From Cololabis saira (taxonomy: Eukaryota > Chordata > Actinopteri > Beloniformes > Belonidae): 64,000 nucleotides of DNA. Below, piece by piece: positions 1-9,734 of the stretch. The stretch lies in the NCBI RefSeq assembly GCF_033807715.1, contig NC_084599.1:5880125-5944124 (forward strand). Reading direction: 5' to 3'. Numbering within the stretch: position 1 is the stretch's first letter; each line of letters begins with the position of its first letter. The position numbers and the translations under genes are program-made. A model generated the notes under the pieces. It worked only from the letters and a program-made list of their open reading frames with translations, was not told where the DNA came from and did not search any database.

Positions 1-12
1 ATTCCCTCTATT

Positions 13-125
13 GGTGCTGATACTGATACTGGTGCTGGTACTGATACTGATACTGATACTGGTGCTGGTACTGATACTGGTGCTGCTATATTTGCTGGTG
101 CTGGTACTGGTTCTGGTGCTGCTGC
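13..125. repeat. CTGATA/CTGGTG microsatellite in IFIT intron
   Basis: Imperfect six-base repeats (CTGATA, CTGGTA, CTGGTG) run through this stretch. It lies in the intron before the IFIT coding exon and is simple sequence; the open frame through it is a by-product of the repeat. Confidence 0.8.
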
Positions 126-224
126 TTGTTCCTTCCCACATTTCCTCCACAACACTCCACAGAGCACTCTGCTTCACTTTTATGTTGGTTAATTAACGTT
201 TGTCCTTTTTTTCTGTCCCCTCAG

Positions 225-1521
225 TACTGCTCAAATACTGTCCACGCTGAAGTCCAAACTGGAGGCCCTTGAGTGCCACTTCACCTGGGACCTTTATGCC
301 AGCAGGTCCCGGCTCTTCCACATGAGGGATGCACTGGAGGATATCGGCACTAAGGAGGGGTACAGCTGGCTGGGCCACATCTACAACCTGCAGGGGTTCA
401 TTCACCACCAGCTCGGCTTCATCCAGGAGGCCCTGACGTTTTTCTGCAGGGCGACCGAGACCTTTCGCCAGATCAGAAACACAGTCTCAGATGAAGGTCC
501 CTGGTTGGTGGTGAACTACGGGAATCTGGCGTGGATGCATCACCTGCTGGGAGAACCAGCGCAAAGTCGGGACTATCTGTCGAAGGTTCATGACCTGATT
601 AGTGAGTACCCGTCTCCGTGCCAGGATGAGCTCCACCCAGAAATCTGTGCGGAGAAGGCCTGGACCTTGATGAAGTTTGACAAAAACAAGCAAATGCTGG
701 CCACAGACTACTTCCAAAGAGCTGTCAGGATGCAGCCAGACACGGTGGAGTGGCAGACGAATCGCGCATTAGCGCTACTCAATGCTTCCAGACACCACAC
801 AGAAAACCTGGGCCCAAACATTTTGGAGAAAATGAAAATCGCCAAAGAACATGACCCAGATAACTTGCACTTAGCGGCTCTATACCTGGACGCGTGTCCT
901 GGGAGAGGAATAAAAATGCAGGATGAAGTACGAGAATTGGCAAGAAAGGTTTTGAGAAAGCCAGTCAGTAGTTACAGCGGCATTGAACCGTTACTGCGGC
1001 TCTACAGGAGACACTTATCAATGGATGAAGCCATTGATTTAGCCGAGGAGGCCCTGGAGAGACATCCAGAAGCACGATACATAAAGAAATGTGCTGTAGT
1101 CTGTTACAGAATGAAGATCTTTGCACAGAGTAACAATCCTGATCGCAGCATGATCGACAGAGCGGTCAGTCTCTGTGAGGAGGTGATCACTCTTTATCCT
1201 TACTCTTCACTTAAAATGCATATAACTCTTGCAGAAATATATTCAAAGTTGAACCAAGCTAAAGCGGACCTGATATTCGAGGAACTGTTGAAAACTGATC
1301 TGGATCCCGAAGGGGCTCAGATGCTCTACAGCTGCTACGCAAAACACGTTGGTCAAAAGGACATGCACAAGTCTCTAGAGTACCACATGAAGGCAGCAGC
1401 AATACCAACGGAGTCCTTCTACCGCAAGGACAGCATCAGGAACATACGGAAGATCAGGGACAGGAGCAGTGACCGTCTGTGTGGGGAAATTGAAGAGTTT
1501 CTGGATAAAGTGCTTCAGTGA
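225..1521 (+). CDS. ifit: IFIT-like protein, last coding exon (partial gene)
   Basis: This is the main coding exon of an interferon-induced protein with tetratricopeptide repeats, a cytosolic family that binds viral or non-self 5'-end RNA. A pyrimidine tract and AG acceptor end at 224, and the frame is open from 226, about 96 bases before the first internal ATG, to TGA at 1519-1521 (431 codons). The segment opens with a stretch ending CHFTWDL, typical of the start of IFIT exon 2, followed by repeated helical TPR pairs such as WLGHIYNLQGFIHHQLGFIQEA. IFIT genes normally carry only the ATG and a few codons in exon 1, which must lie upstream of this window. No internal stop or frameshift is seen, so it looks intact. 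Which fish IFIT paralogue it is cannot be told. Confidence 0.9.
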
Positions 1522-1548
1522 GACTTTACCTCTCTGGTACAAGACCAG

Positions 1549-2045
1549 GGCTGCGTCCGAAATCCCACACTTCCACCCTAATGAGTAGCAAAAACAGTAT
1601 GTGAGATCTTTTAGTGCGTCCGAAACATTAGAACGTACTCAATAGTATGCACTATCCATACTGATTCTGGAGAAATGTATTAGTATGGATTGATGGACAC
1701 TAGCGAAGCAGAAACTTCCCACAATGCAATTCAGCGGCGTTTGGTTGCTAAGTGATACGTACTGTATATGTCATAAGTATAATATTAAGTATAATAATAT
1801 TATTATATAATATTCGTATATAATAATATTATATAATGTCCTCTTGTTTCGGCCAGAATAAACGGGAAATAGCGGAGCTTCTACTGCTGCTGTAACACGT
1901 CACTTCCTCCCAACGGCAGGAAGTGCCGTGTGGCTCTGAGTAGTACGTCTGAATTAATGCACACTACTGATATTTACTCAAAAGTGTGCAGAACTTAAGT
2001 ATACTTTTTAGTATATAGTGTTTAGTATGGCATTTCGGACGCACC
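1549..2045. mobile_element. Non-autonomous DNA transposon, TGCGTCCGAAAT termini
   Basis: A 12-base terminal inverted repeat is visible: TGCGTCCGAAAT at 1552-1563 and its complement ATTTCGGACGCA at 2032-2043. A further GTGCGTCCGAAAC lies inside near 1616. There is no coding capacity. It sits just after the IFIT stop, so it may lie in that gene's 3'UTR. The superfamily is not determined and no clear target duplication was found. Confidence 0.7.
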
Positions 2046-2183
2046 GCATGTCTAAATTTCTATATCATGTTGGTGTTTGTGACCTAAAAATGTCAGGGTT
2101 TGACATTTCCTGTTTTATTTTGAAGCCCATTTGTGTTTAAGTTCTAGTTTGACGTACCTGTTTTCCATCTGTCCTGATTGTCG

Positions 2184-2191
<8 letters not shown>

Positions 2192-2253
<62 letters not shown>
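2192..2253. repeat. (TA)n microsatellite
   Basis: An uninterrupted TA dinucleotide run of about 60 bp. Confidence 0.95.
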
Positions 2254-2258
<5 letters not shown>

Positions 2259-2560
2259 TTCTGTTTCTGTTTTTGTTCTGTTTCCTACTGTTTCCTCCCT
2301 CCATGTTTTCCTCGTCAGGTTTTTGTAGTCACGTTCATGTTCTGATTTTGTATCCTGCTCAGCAGCGTTTTTGGTTTAGTTTAAGTAAATAAATCACAGT
2401 TTTTGAGAACTCCTGACTCCTGCTCTCCTGCATCTGGGTCCTACTACAACCTCCCTGACAAAAAAAAGTAATTCTTTGACATTATTCTGGCTATCTTTTC
2501 ATCCAACCATGCATCTGCCCATCTGTTGCTACTTATTTGGGTTTGGGCAGTAACCTTTTC
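2254..2560. other. Intergenic, nothing recognised
   Basis: T-rich sequence after the TA run, with no open frame, repeat ends or RNA structure that I recognise. Confidence 0.5.
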
Positions 2561-2790
2561 AATTCAATTCAATTTTATTTATATAGCATTTATTACTGCT
2601 GCAGGACAGGATGTCAGCAAGCATCTAGCAGACATCCACACAGGCAGGTGGAAGCAGCAGTGGGATGATCAGAGGGGGGACTGCAGGTCAGCATGCAGCT
2701 CCTGAAGCTCTGGCCTGCAAACATGTACAGAAGAGAAAAGGAGGGGGGGGCAGAACAGCACAACAAACTACAAGAACGATGGACAACAAT
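2561..2790. repeat. Fish AATTCAATTTTATTTATATAG-type repeat, copy 1
   Basis: It opens with TTCAATTCAATTTTATTTAT and continues with CAGGCAGGTGGAAGCAGCAG and CTCCTGAAGCTCTGGCCTG. The same blocks recur in the same order near 31378 and 31851-32230, and in opposite orientation near 37040-37125. It is a dispersed non-coding repeat family within this window. Confidence 0.75.
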
Positions 2791-3385
2791 GATGGTTATG
2801 AGATACTTATAATTAATAACTGAGAAAGGAAAGAGAAGGAGGGGTGATGTTCACCACTCAGTGGATCATGTACAATGAAGCTATCTTTAAGGCCAACTGT
2901 TCTTCTATGCAGACTTCCCTTTCCCAGGCTACTTTTCCCAGCTCACCTGGGGGAATCCCAAGCATTCCCAGGCCAGCTGAGAGACATAGTAATTCTCCAC
3001 AGAGCTGCAGGTTTCTCCCCCGGGACGACGGCGCAGGTTGACCCGGCCATGAGCTGCTGCTGCACCCCGGGCCGGCGGCTCTTCTCATCCCCGAAAACAT
3101 CGGATCAAATTTCTTAACAGGCGTTATTTGGATAAACTGAGCCCAGGTTGGGGATCTTAACGGTTACTTTTACGCCTGAAAAAATATTGAAACTTAATAA
3201 AGTGGCATATTAACAGCACTACAGCTGAAATTAAGACAGCTTTTGGCTCTCAGCTTCCTGATTTTAGGGGTGGTGCTGAAAGTAGGAGTAGTGGGAGTAT
3301 TGGGACAGACCTGGGAAGATTTCAAGTGCCCTAAAATCTGTCCCTTCTTTTTTAGGGGTAGTGGTAGTGAGGGAGGACTAGTGGT
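2791..3385. other. Intergenic, no gene recognised
   Basis: Short open frames on both strands show no recognisable domain. The stretch ends at CTAGTGGT (3378-3385), which is the left target duplication of the hAT element that follows. Confidence 0.5.
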
Positions 3386-3444
3386 CAGAGGTGTCAAGTA
3401 ACGAAGTACAAATAGTGGAGCGGCTAAGAGTGGATTTTAGGCAG

Positions 3445-3880
3445 AATCGTGCATTTGGTGATACAAGCATGAAAATTGGCATGAGCAGTCTCCATGGGTC
3501 ACTTGACAAGAAAATTGGTCGGGCCACTTGAAATTTCAAGTTGGCGGCCATTTTTCAAGATGGCCGCCACCTTGGTCGATCAATTGAGTGATGTAATTGT
3601 TTGGTTGGTGATATAGACATGAAAATTGGCATGAACAGTCTCCATGGGTCACTTGACAAGAAAATTGGTCGGGCCACTTGAAATTTCCAGTTGGCGGCCA
3701 TTTTTCAAGATGGCCGCCACCTTGGTCGATCAATTAAGTGATGTAATTGTTTGGTTGGTGATATAGACATGAAAATTGGCATGAGCAGTCTCCATGGGTC
3801 ACTTGACCAGAAACTGCTCACAGCCACTTGAAATTTCAAGTTGGCAGCCATTCTTTGAGATTGCCACCTGGATTTTTAAA
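3445..3880 (+). repeat. Left array of 150-bp subterminal repeats
   Basis: Units begin at ATGAAAATTGGCATG (3469, 3619 and 3769), exactly 150 bp apart. Each full unit contains a near-palindrome, GGCGGCCAT then an 8-base loop then ATGGCCGCC. The third unit is diverged. Confidence 0.9.
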
Positions 3881-4564
3881 TAATATATTTTCCCCATGTT
3901 AATTTGAGGTCCCAAAAAGGCCAAGAGTGGATTTTTTACTGTATTTTGTCTAACTCCTCACCCTTGACCTGTCCGATGTGGTAAAACCTGCCAGGAGTTG
4001 CCTCCTAAGGGCATGGCTCTCAGGGTTCATTGAAGTGCACAAGCTCCCTTACCACGACAAGGTAACAGTCACAAGGGAGGTTTTTTTTTTTTGGTTTTTT
4101 ATTTTTATTACCTAAATGAACAGACAGTAACGTTGTCAAATAAATACTAAGGAATGGAGAAACAAAAAGGAAGATTATTAAAATGGCCAGCTTTGGTGCT
4201 GAATGGATAGTGCTCCAAAAAATAATTGAACAATTACAGTATTTACTGAATGGCAATATGGGCAGATCTAGAGGCAACAGCAGCTCTGACTGACATAGCC
4301 GTGGAACCATGATAAACTGAAAATATCCCTCACAAATAAAAGGTAGAGGTGCTGATATTACAAAGTATCTCCTCAACTAAAAATATCTCTCACTGGTAAT
4401 TAGCCAGTGGAAAAAAATACTAAAAAACTAAACTAAAAATGCGATTAACTGGTAAAACTGAAGACAAACTGATGTGGCCATGGGGAGCCGAGCCATAGGT
4501 CTACACCTGAAAACACAGGTGCCAAGGGGGAGTAACCCTGGCAAAAAGAATATGCAGATAGGAT

Positions 4565-4981
4565 CTACCAGGGGCAACTACACAGACATGTACAAGTGAG
4601 TCCATATCTGAAGCACTTACACCTTCCAGTACATGCCTTGGTGCACCCGCATTTGGTCAACTCCCAACAACTCTCTGCAATAGGTGGACAAGGAGTCCAA
4701 AATATTTTCCATTCCTCATCTTGTTTTATCCATCCCCAGTCAGATGGGCTTGGCATTTGTGGTTGTCGCTTTAATGCCTGTCCCCACACATATCCAGCCT
4801 CATAAGATGCACGTTTGGCATGCTCTTTGAGTGCTGCTTGAGTTGGTGGGATCAGGTCATATGGTCTTTGCTTTCTGGCAAAGAGATCAAGCCTCGCCTC
4901 ATTCACAGTTGTGACATCGCTGGATCCGTCATACATTAGCACAACAAATCTCTCCAAAGCTTGCAGGTCGCTGTCATCCAC
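4565..4981 (-). pseudogene. C-terminal part of the same protein, with CXC-like cysteine tail
   Basis: A 138-codon frame overlapping the previous one in another frame. It begins LQALERFVVLMYDGSSDVTT and contains IPPTQAALKEHAKRASYEAG and WGQAL. It ends in a cysteine-rich tail spaced C-x-C-x3-C-x3-C-x-C-x6-C-x-C-x-C-x-C, resembling Tesmin/TSO1-type CXC motifs that bind zinc or DNA. A CTGCAG at the junction could serve as a splice acceptor. Loss of the middle of a longer gene is my preferred reading. Function unknown; membership in the mobile element is inferred from its position between the inverted arrays. Confidence 0.6.
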
Positions 4982-5727
4982 TGCAGAGGATTCTGTTTTG
5001 CAAGAGCATAGAGTGGCTGGTCAGCAGTTATGACATGCGTTTGTCTTGGATTCAGGAATGCCACTGTATCACTAACTTTGTCCATGACATGCTTTACTGT
5101 TGCAACAGAGTGGGCTTGGTCTCGGAGGAGGGGAAGCAGTGATGTAATACTGACTTTAAAATCCAGGCTCCTCCGTTGGGATGCATGGTGGGCTGACCAT
5201 GTTATATTGGCAGAAGCATCGACTGCTTGGGTTAGGCTAACTTTCTCCAGCCAGTCAAACTCGGGTGCCAAGTTTCTGTTGAATACAGTGAGGTCTGGTA
5301 AAGGTAGGTTGGCTACAGGATGGGGCTCTGGGTTTTTCTTTCTGAAGAAAACTGGTTGGATGTTCGAGAAGGATTCAGGAATTTCAGGAACTTTGCTTGG
5401 TCTGTCATCTGAAAGTTGGAGTGGTGGCCTTATCTCACCCTCATTGTTAAGACCTGGATGTTGGAACATGGAAATACTTGTACCATGAAAGGATGTATGT
5501 GCCGTTGTTGCTGTGGGATTATGGTCAATGTTGTCCATAGCAGATGTGGTGAAGAGTCCCTTTCTCAGAATCGGTGGGCAGACAACCCCATCTACCACAT
5601 ACTGGTTCACCACAGATTCTCCTAGCAGTGCGGAAACCTCCAACACCCTGTCATAGGAGATGCATATCCCATTCTCATGAAGTAGGTCAATGAGTTGTCG
5701 CTTTTGTGTTTTAGCATACACCGCCAT
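4936..5727 (-). pseudogene. N-terminal part of uncharacterised element-encoded protein
   Basis: A 263-codon frame from ATG at 5727-5725. It has a helical start (QLIDLLHENGICISYDRVLE), then VVCPPILRKGLFTTSAMDNI, a proline-rich stretch, WLEKV and a block near the end with VITADQPLYALAKQ. I recall long uncharacterised proteins of fish and marine invertebrates with this lay-out but cannot name the family. No transposase signature (DDE, Tyr or HUH) is visible. The frame runs out at 4936 soon after LYALAKQ, and the next frame resumes at once with C-terminal sequence. A large middle section therefore seems deleted or, less likely, spliced out. Confidence 0.6.
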
Positions 5728-6009
5728 TCCAATGTAAACAGCAAATGGAGTTTCACGGTCTCTCGAGTGCCTATGGGTTGCTGCACCATCTTCGCACTTG
5801 GTTTTGCAATTGTCTAATCTCTAGTCTAATTTACCCGTAATCACCAAATCAACACAAATGTACTTTTATGCCTCAGTGTTAGAGGTTTTTTTCATGGCAT
5901 AAAATTGTTTTGGCATCATCCAAAACTTAAAAAATAATGACTCTAAGTCCTCTTAACTGAAAAAAAAATGTATATGGGAAAATTTATCTTTTGAGGATCC
6001 AGTGGCGGC

Positions 6010-6600
6010 TCACGGCAGTTTCCATGCTTGTATTTGCCTAAATGCTCCAATAAGGTGCCGGCCATCTTGAAAAAATGTCTGCCATCTTGAAATCCCAATT
6101 GGCTGTGAGCAGTTTCTTGTCAGGGGAACAATGAGACCACTCATGCCAATTATCATGCTTGTATAACCAACTTTACATCACTTAACTGCTCCACTAAGGT
6201 GGTGGCCATCTTGAAAAATGGCTGCCATCAAGTGGCTGGTAGCATTTTCTTGATAAGTGACTCATGGAGACTGCTCATGCCAATTTTCATGTCTATATCA
6301 CCAACCAAACAATTACATCACTCAATTGATCGACCAAGGTGGCGGCCATCTTGAAAAATGGCCGCCAGCTTGAAATTTCAAGTGGCCCGACCAATTTTCT
6401 TGTCAAGTGACCCATGGCGACTGCTCATGCCAATTTTCATGCCTATATCACCAACCAAACAATTACATCACTTAATTGATCGACCAAGGTGGCGGCCATC
6501 TTGAAAAATGGCCGCCAACTGGAAATTTCAAGTGGCCCGACCAATTTTCTTGTCAAGTGACCCATGGAGACTGCTCATGCCAATTTTCATGCTTGTATCA
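6010..6600 (-). repeat. Right array of 150-bp subterminal repeats
   Basis: Units in the opposite orientation to the left array; GCCAATTTTCATG recurs near 6280, 6430 and 6580 (150-bp spacing), with an older diverged unit near 6137. Together with the left array this gives long imperfect inverted repeats. Confidence 0.9.
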
Positions 6601-7002
6601 CCAAATGCACGATTATGTGACTTATCTGCTCCGCTAAAATACTTCATTACCTTACGTAGAAATTACCGTAGAAATTTTATCTATACTTCACTGGAGTAAT
6701 TATTTTTCAGACGCCTTTTTACTTTTACTCCTTACATTTTCACGCAATTATCTGTACTTTTTACTCCTTACATTTTAAAAACAGCCTCGTTACTCTATTT
6801 CATTTGGGCCTTTAAATAAAAACTATCCAGTTAAATTGCTCCATCCGGATAGAGTGAATTTGGTTGTGGTTGTTTCAGATGTTCTTGTCCAGTTTTGTTC
6901 TTACATCCGTTCCCTCAGATTCCTGCAACTAAACTTGGATGTACATTCCAATAAAGGTTAGGATAAATGATAACATGAACATGAAGTTTGACTTTTTGCA
7001 CC

Positions 7003-8323
7003 TGTGGCAGGTTGGGTGTTGCTCTGCCCCACCCCCTCTCACTCAATCGGCATCACCTGTGCTTGATTGTTAATCAGCATCACCTGTTAAGTACTGCGCT
7101 CCTGCAGGTCGCATCCTCTCTCTGGCATTGACCTGGAAAGGACCTGTGTCGGCTTGCTCCAGTTTGGCGTGCTCTGTTAGCTTGGTCTTGGCATGATTAG
7201 TGTGTGGTTGTTCACAAGTGTTGGCCGTGTCAGTTGGGTTGCAGCTGGAGGAGTTGTGGTGTCCCCTCTCTCTGCTGTTTTGCAGACTGGGACTGGATCT
7301 AGAGTGTTAAAGCTCTCTTTATCGCTGTGGAATCTGCAGAAGTTTTCTCTCCTCCTGCGCTCCTAGGATCCACTGCACAGCTTATTGCTGTCCATCACAG
7401 CCATCCAAGTCAAACCTCCGCGGCCTCCAGCCTTGGTGCAGCCGCTTCGTTTTCACTCCGTTTTCACTCTCACTTCCACGCTATTGTTTTAATTCTGGTT
7501 GCGGCTCTCCACGCATCAGACGGAAGCCCCACCGCAATTGTGTTTCTTTGTTTGTTGGTTTATTTCTTTTTGTTTATTTTTGGCTAATTATTCATTTGCT
7601 TTCTGGTTCCTCCTTGGGCCAGCTGTTTAGAGCATTTTTCTTTGTTTATTTATTTTCTTTTTTTTGAGTCACATCTGGTTGTTTAGTTTTTGGTTACATG
7701 TCTGATTTTGTTATTTAGCTATGGGTTGCCACCCATAGCTGAGTTACTATTTAAGTATTTCTGTTTACCTTAAAACAATTAATTTGTATTCTTTATGTTG
7801 GTCTGCATGTGGGTGTGAATGTTGTGAGAGTATTTTAGAATAGGCCATTTTAAATATTTGTATAAACCAACCCTTGAGTGTCACTTCCCCTAATTTTGTT
7901 TCTTTTCCCCCTGGACAGGAGCTGGGTAGTGCGTGGCAGACTCCCTGGTGGTGGTCCCCATCTCACATCCCTTAAGTTGCTGTGGCACGTGGTGGTTTGG
8001 TTTGTAGTGTTGTGTGTTTTAAGTTTCTTTAATCTGTCCGCCTCCCTGAGTTTGGCCCTGCTCCCCTTTTTTTGTTTATTTTTCCCCTTAAACTACTGTG
8101 GTTTTAGCAGACACTCGGGTTGAAAAGAACATGTTCATTTTAAACTATTGTTAAATAAAAGTAATTTATATATCTTTGGAAGTCCGTCTCATGTACTCTT
8201 TTTAACTTAGTGTAACGAATCTGTGTGACCTCATAGTAGACCGAGTCGAGTTTATTTCCTGGGGTGCAATTCCCCAGGTGGCGTTGTTGGACAACTTTCC
8301 CCTCTGCACTACGTCTCGCCACA
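7003..8323 (+). repeat. 5' LTR of Ty3/gypsy element
   Basis: Begins TGTGGCAGG and ends CGCCACA, with TGTGGC/GCCACA inverted ends; 1321 bp, the same length as the 3' LTR. Small open frames inside are repeated identically in the 3' LTR and are not genes. Confidence 0.95.
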
Positions 8324-8346
8324 AATTGGCGTTGTTGGCAGGATAC
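8324..8346 (+). other. Probable primer binding site
   Basis: TTGGCGTTGTTGGCAGGATA follows the 5' LTR after two bases. The position and the TGG start fit a tRNA primer site; the tRNA was not identified. Confidence 0.55.
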
Positions 8347-8577
8347 GCTGTTAGAGGACAGAGACGTGACTTCCATTTTTCTGTTTATTAGGGTGAAATT
8401 GTTTTTTTTGTCCCCTCCTTTTTTTTTTGTTGTTTCTGTTGGCTTACCTTAGTCGTTTTGGTGTGTGTGGAGGCAGCAGTGAAGACGGAGCGGCAGCATC
8501 TTTCTCTTTTTTTTTTCTGCCAGTGGTAACACAGGTCTCCATTTTGAAAGTAGTGGGTGTGGTCTCCGCGGTTTGCC

Positions 8578-9660
8578 ATGGAGGAGGAACTTCAGGAGCT
8601 TAGGGAGCTGGTGGCACAGCTTAAAGCAGATAATGAGCAGCTGTCTCGAGCGAGGGATGCTTCTCAGGCCAGTTCCAGCAGAACGGATCCCGCTTCTGTC
8701 ACTTCAGGTGCTCCTCCAGCTGCAAGTACTAGCGCCACGGCCACTGAACGGTTGGTTGTTATACCTAGAGATCGCAGGTGTCCCATGTTTAACGGCAGAA
8801 CGGGTATAGGCATAGTTGAGTGGGAGGAAGAAGTACAGGCATGTACACGGGCACGCCACTTCTCTGTTCGTGATCGGGCCTTTTTCATTCTTGACCATCT
8901 AGAAGGGGAAGCCAGAGAGGAGATCAAATATCGCCCCCGTGTGGAGAGGGAAGACCCAGACAAGGTTTTAGCTATCTTGACTGAGCTTTTTGGCTGTGTT
9001 CAGTCATACGTAACACTGCAGCAATCTTTCTTCTCTCGAAGGCAGCAGGAAGGGGAGACGCTGTTGGAGTTTTCCCTGGCTCTGATGGCCCTGATGGAGC
9101 GTGTCAAACATTCTGCACCAGATGATTTGCCAAATGCTGAAATTCTTCTTCGCGACCAGTTCGTAGAGCATGTGCTAGATGGTGCCCTTCGCAGGGAATT
9201 GAAGCAGTACGTTCGCCGCCATCCCACTGCTTCTTTGCTTGAGACACGTGGAGAGGCCATTAGATGGGAGAGGGAAGGGTCTCCAAGGGACGCTAGGGAA
9301 CGTAGCCACTCTCTTCCTTCGGCCTATGGTCTTCAGTATGGGGTCCAGGGTAGCTCTCGCCCCGCCCCACTTGTCTCACCCCATGATTCAGAGTTGAGTG
9401 AAGTGAAGATGCTCTTGAAGCGTCAGCAGGAACAGCTTGACCAGTTGACTCGGACCATGGCTTCGTTTCAGGCTTGTCCCTTTCCAGCACGGCCTCCTCG
9501 CAACGGTCCTGTGATCTGCCGAAGGTGTCAACAGCCAGGTCATTATGCCAGTGATTGTGATGGGGAGCGGGTCCCCCCTCATCCCCGTACTGGTTCTGCC
9601 ACTGGTCGGTCTCTTAATGTGGTTGGGTCTGCGCGCTTTGCACCCCAGTCGGAAAACTGA
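8578..9660 (+). CDS. Ty3/gypsy Gag
   Basis: Structural polyprotein of the retrotransposon, expected to form the cytoplasmic particle. The likely start is ATG at 8578 (MEEELQELREL), after an in-frame upstream ATG at 8557. It shows an N-terminal coiled segment, a low-complexity Ser/Ala/Pro stretch, a capsid-like region (VEWEEEVQACTRARHFSVRD) and one zinc knuckle, CRRCQQPGHYASDC (C-x2-C-x4-H-x4-C), near the C-terminus. It stops at 9660. The pol frame is -1 relative to gag and is open across this stop, so pol is probably made by frameshifting; an A-run, GAAAAC, lies just before the stop. Confidence 0.9.
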   Translation: MEEELQELRELVAQLKADNEQLSRARDASQASSSRTDPASVTSGAPPAASTSATATERLVVIPRDRRCPMFNGRTGIGIVEWEEEVQACTRARHFSVRDRAFFILDHLEGEAREEIKYRPRVEREDPDKVLAILTELFGCVQSYVTLQQSFFSRRQQEGETLLEFSLALMALMERVKHSAPDDLPNAEILLRDQFVEHVLDGALRRELKQYVRRHPTASLLETRGEAIRWEREGSPRDARERSHSLPSAYGLQYGVQGSSRPAPLVSPHDSELSEVKMLLKRQQEQLDQLTRTMASFQACPFPARPPRNGPVICRRCQQPGHYASDCDGERVPPHPRTGSATGRSLNVVGSARFAPQSEN

Positions 9661-9734
9661 AGCCCTCTGAGCTGAGGAGCCAAAGCTCAGATGGGGAGGT
9701 TGGAGGCTCGCAACAAGACCTCATCGGTCGAATA

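Larger units (their letters stand above)
3414..6635 (-). mobile_element. 3.2 kb element with inverted arrays of 150-bp repeats and a CXC-protein remnant
   Basis: The termini read AGTGGAGCGGCTAAG (3414) and, inverted, AGCGGAGCAGATAAG (ending 6635), matching at 12 of 15 bases. They are flanked by AAAT (3410-3413) and AAAAT (6636-6640). Fusing the flanks restores an uninterrupted hAT sequence, so AAAT is the likely target duplication. Inside each end is an array of 150-bp units, in opposite orientation at the two ends, so the element can fold back on itself. The middle encodes two minus-strand reading frames related to a cysteine-rich protein. I do not recognise the superfamily. The deletion in the coding part suggests this copy cannot act alone. 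Confidence 0.7.

Noticed and set aside
7327..8123. Two hydrophobic small frames that occur twice (also at 14203-14999)
   Set aside because: They lie in the two LTRs of the gypsy element and are duplicated only because LTRs are.
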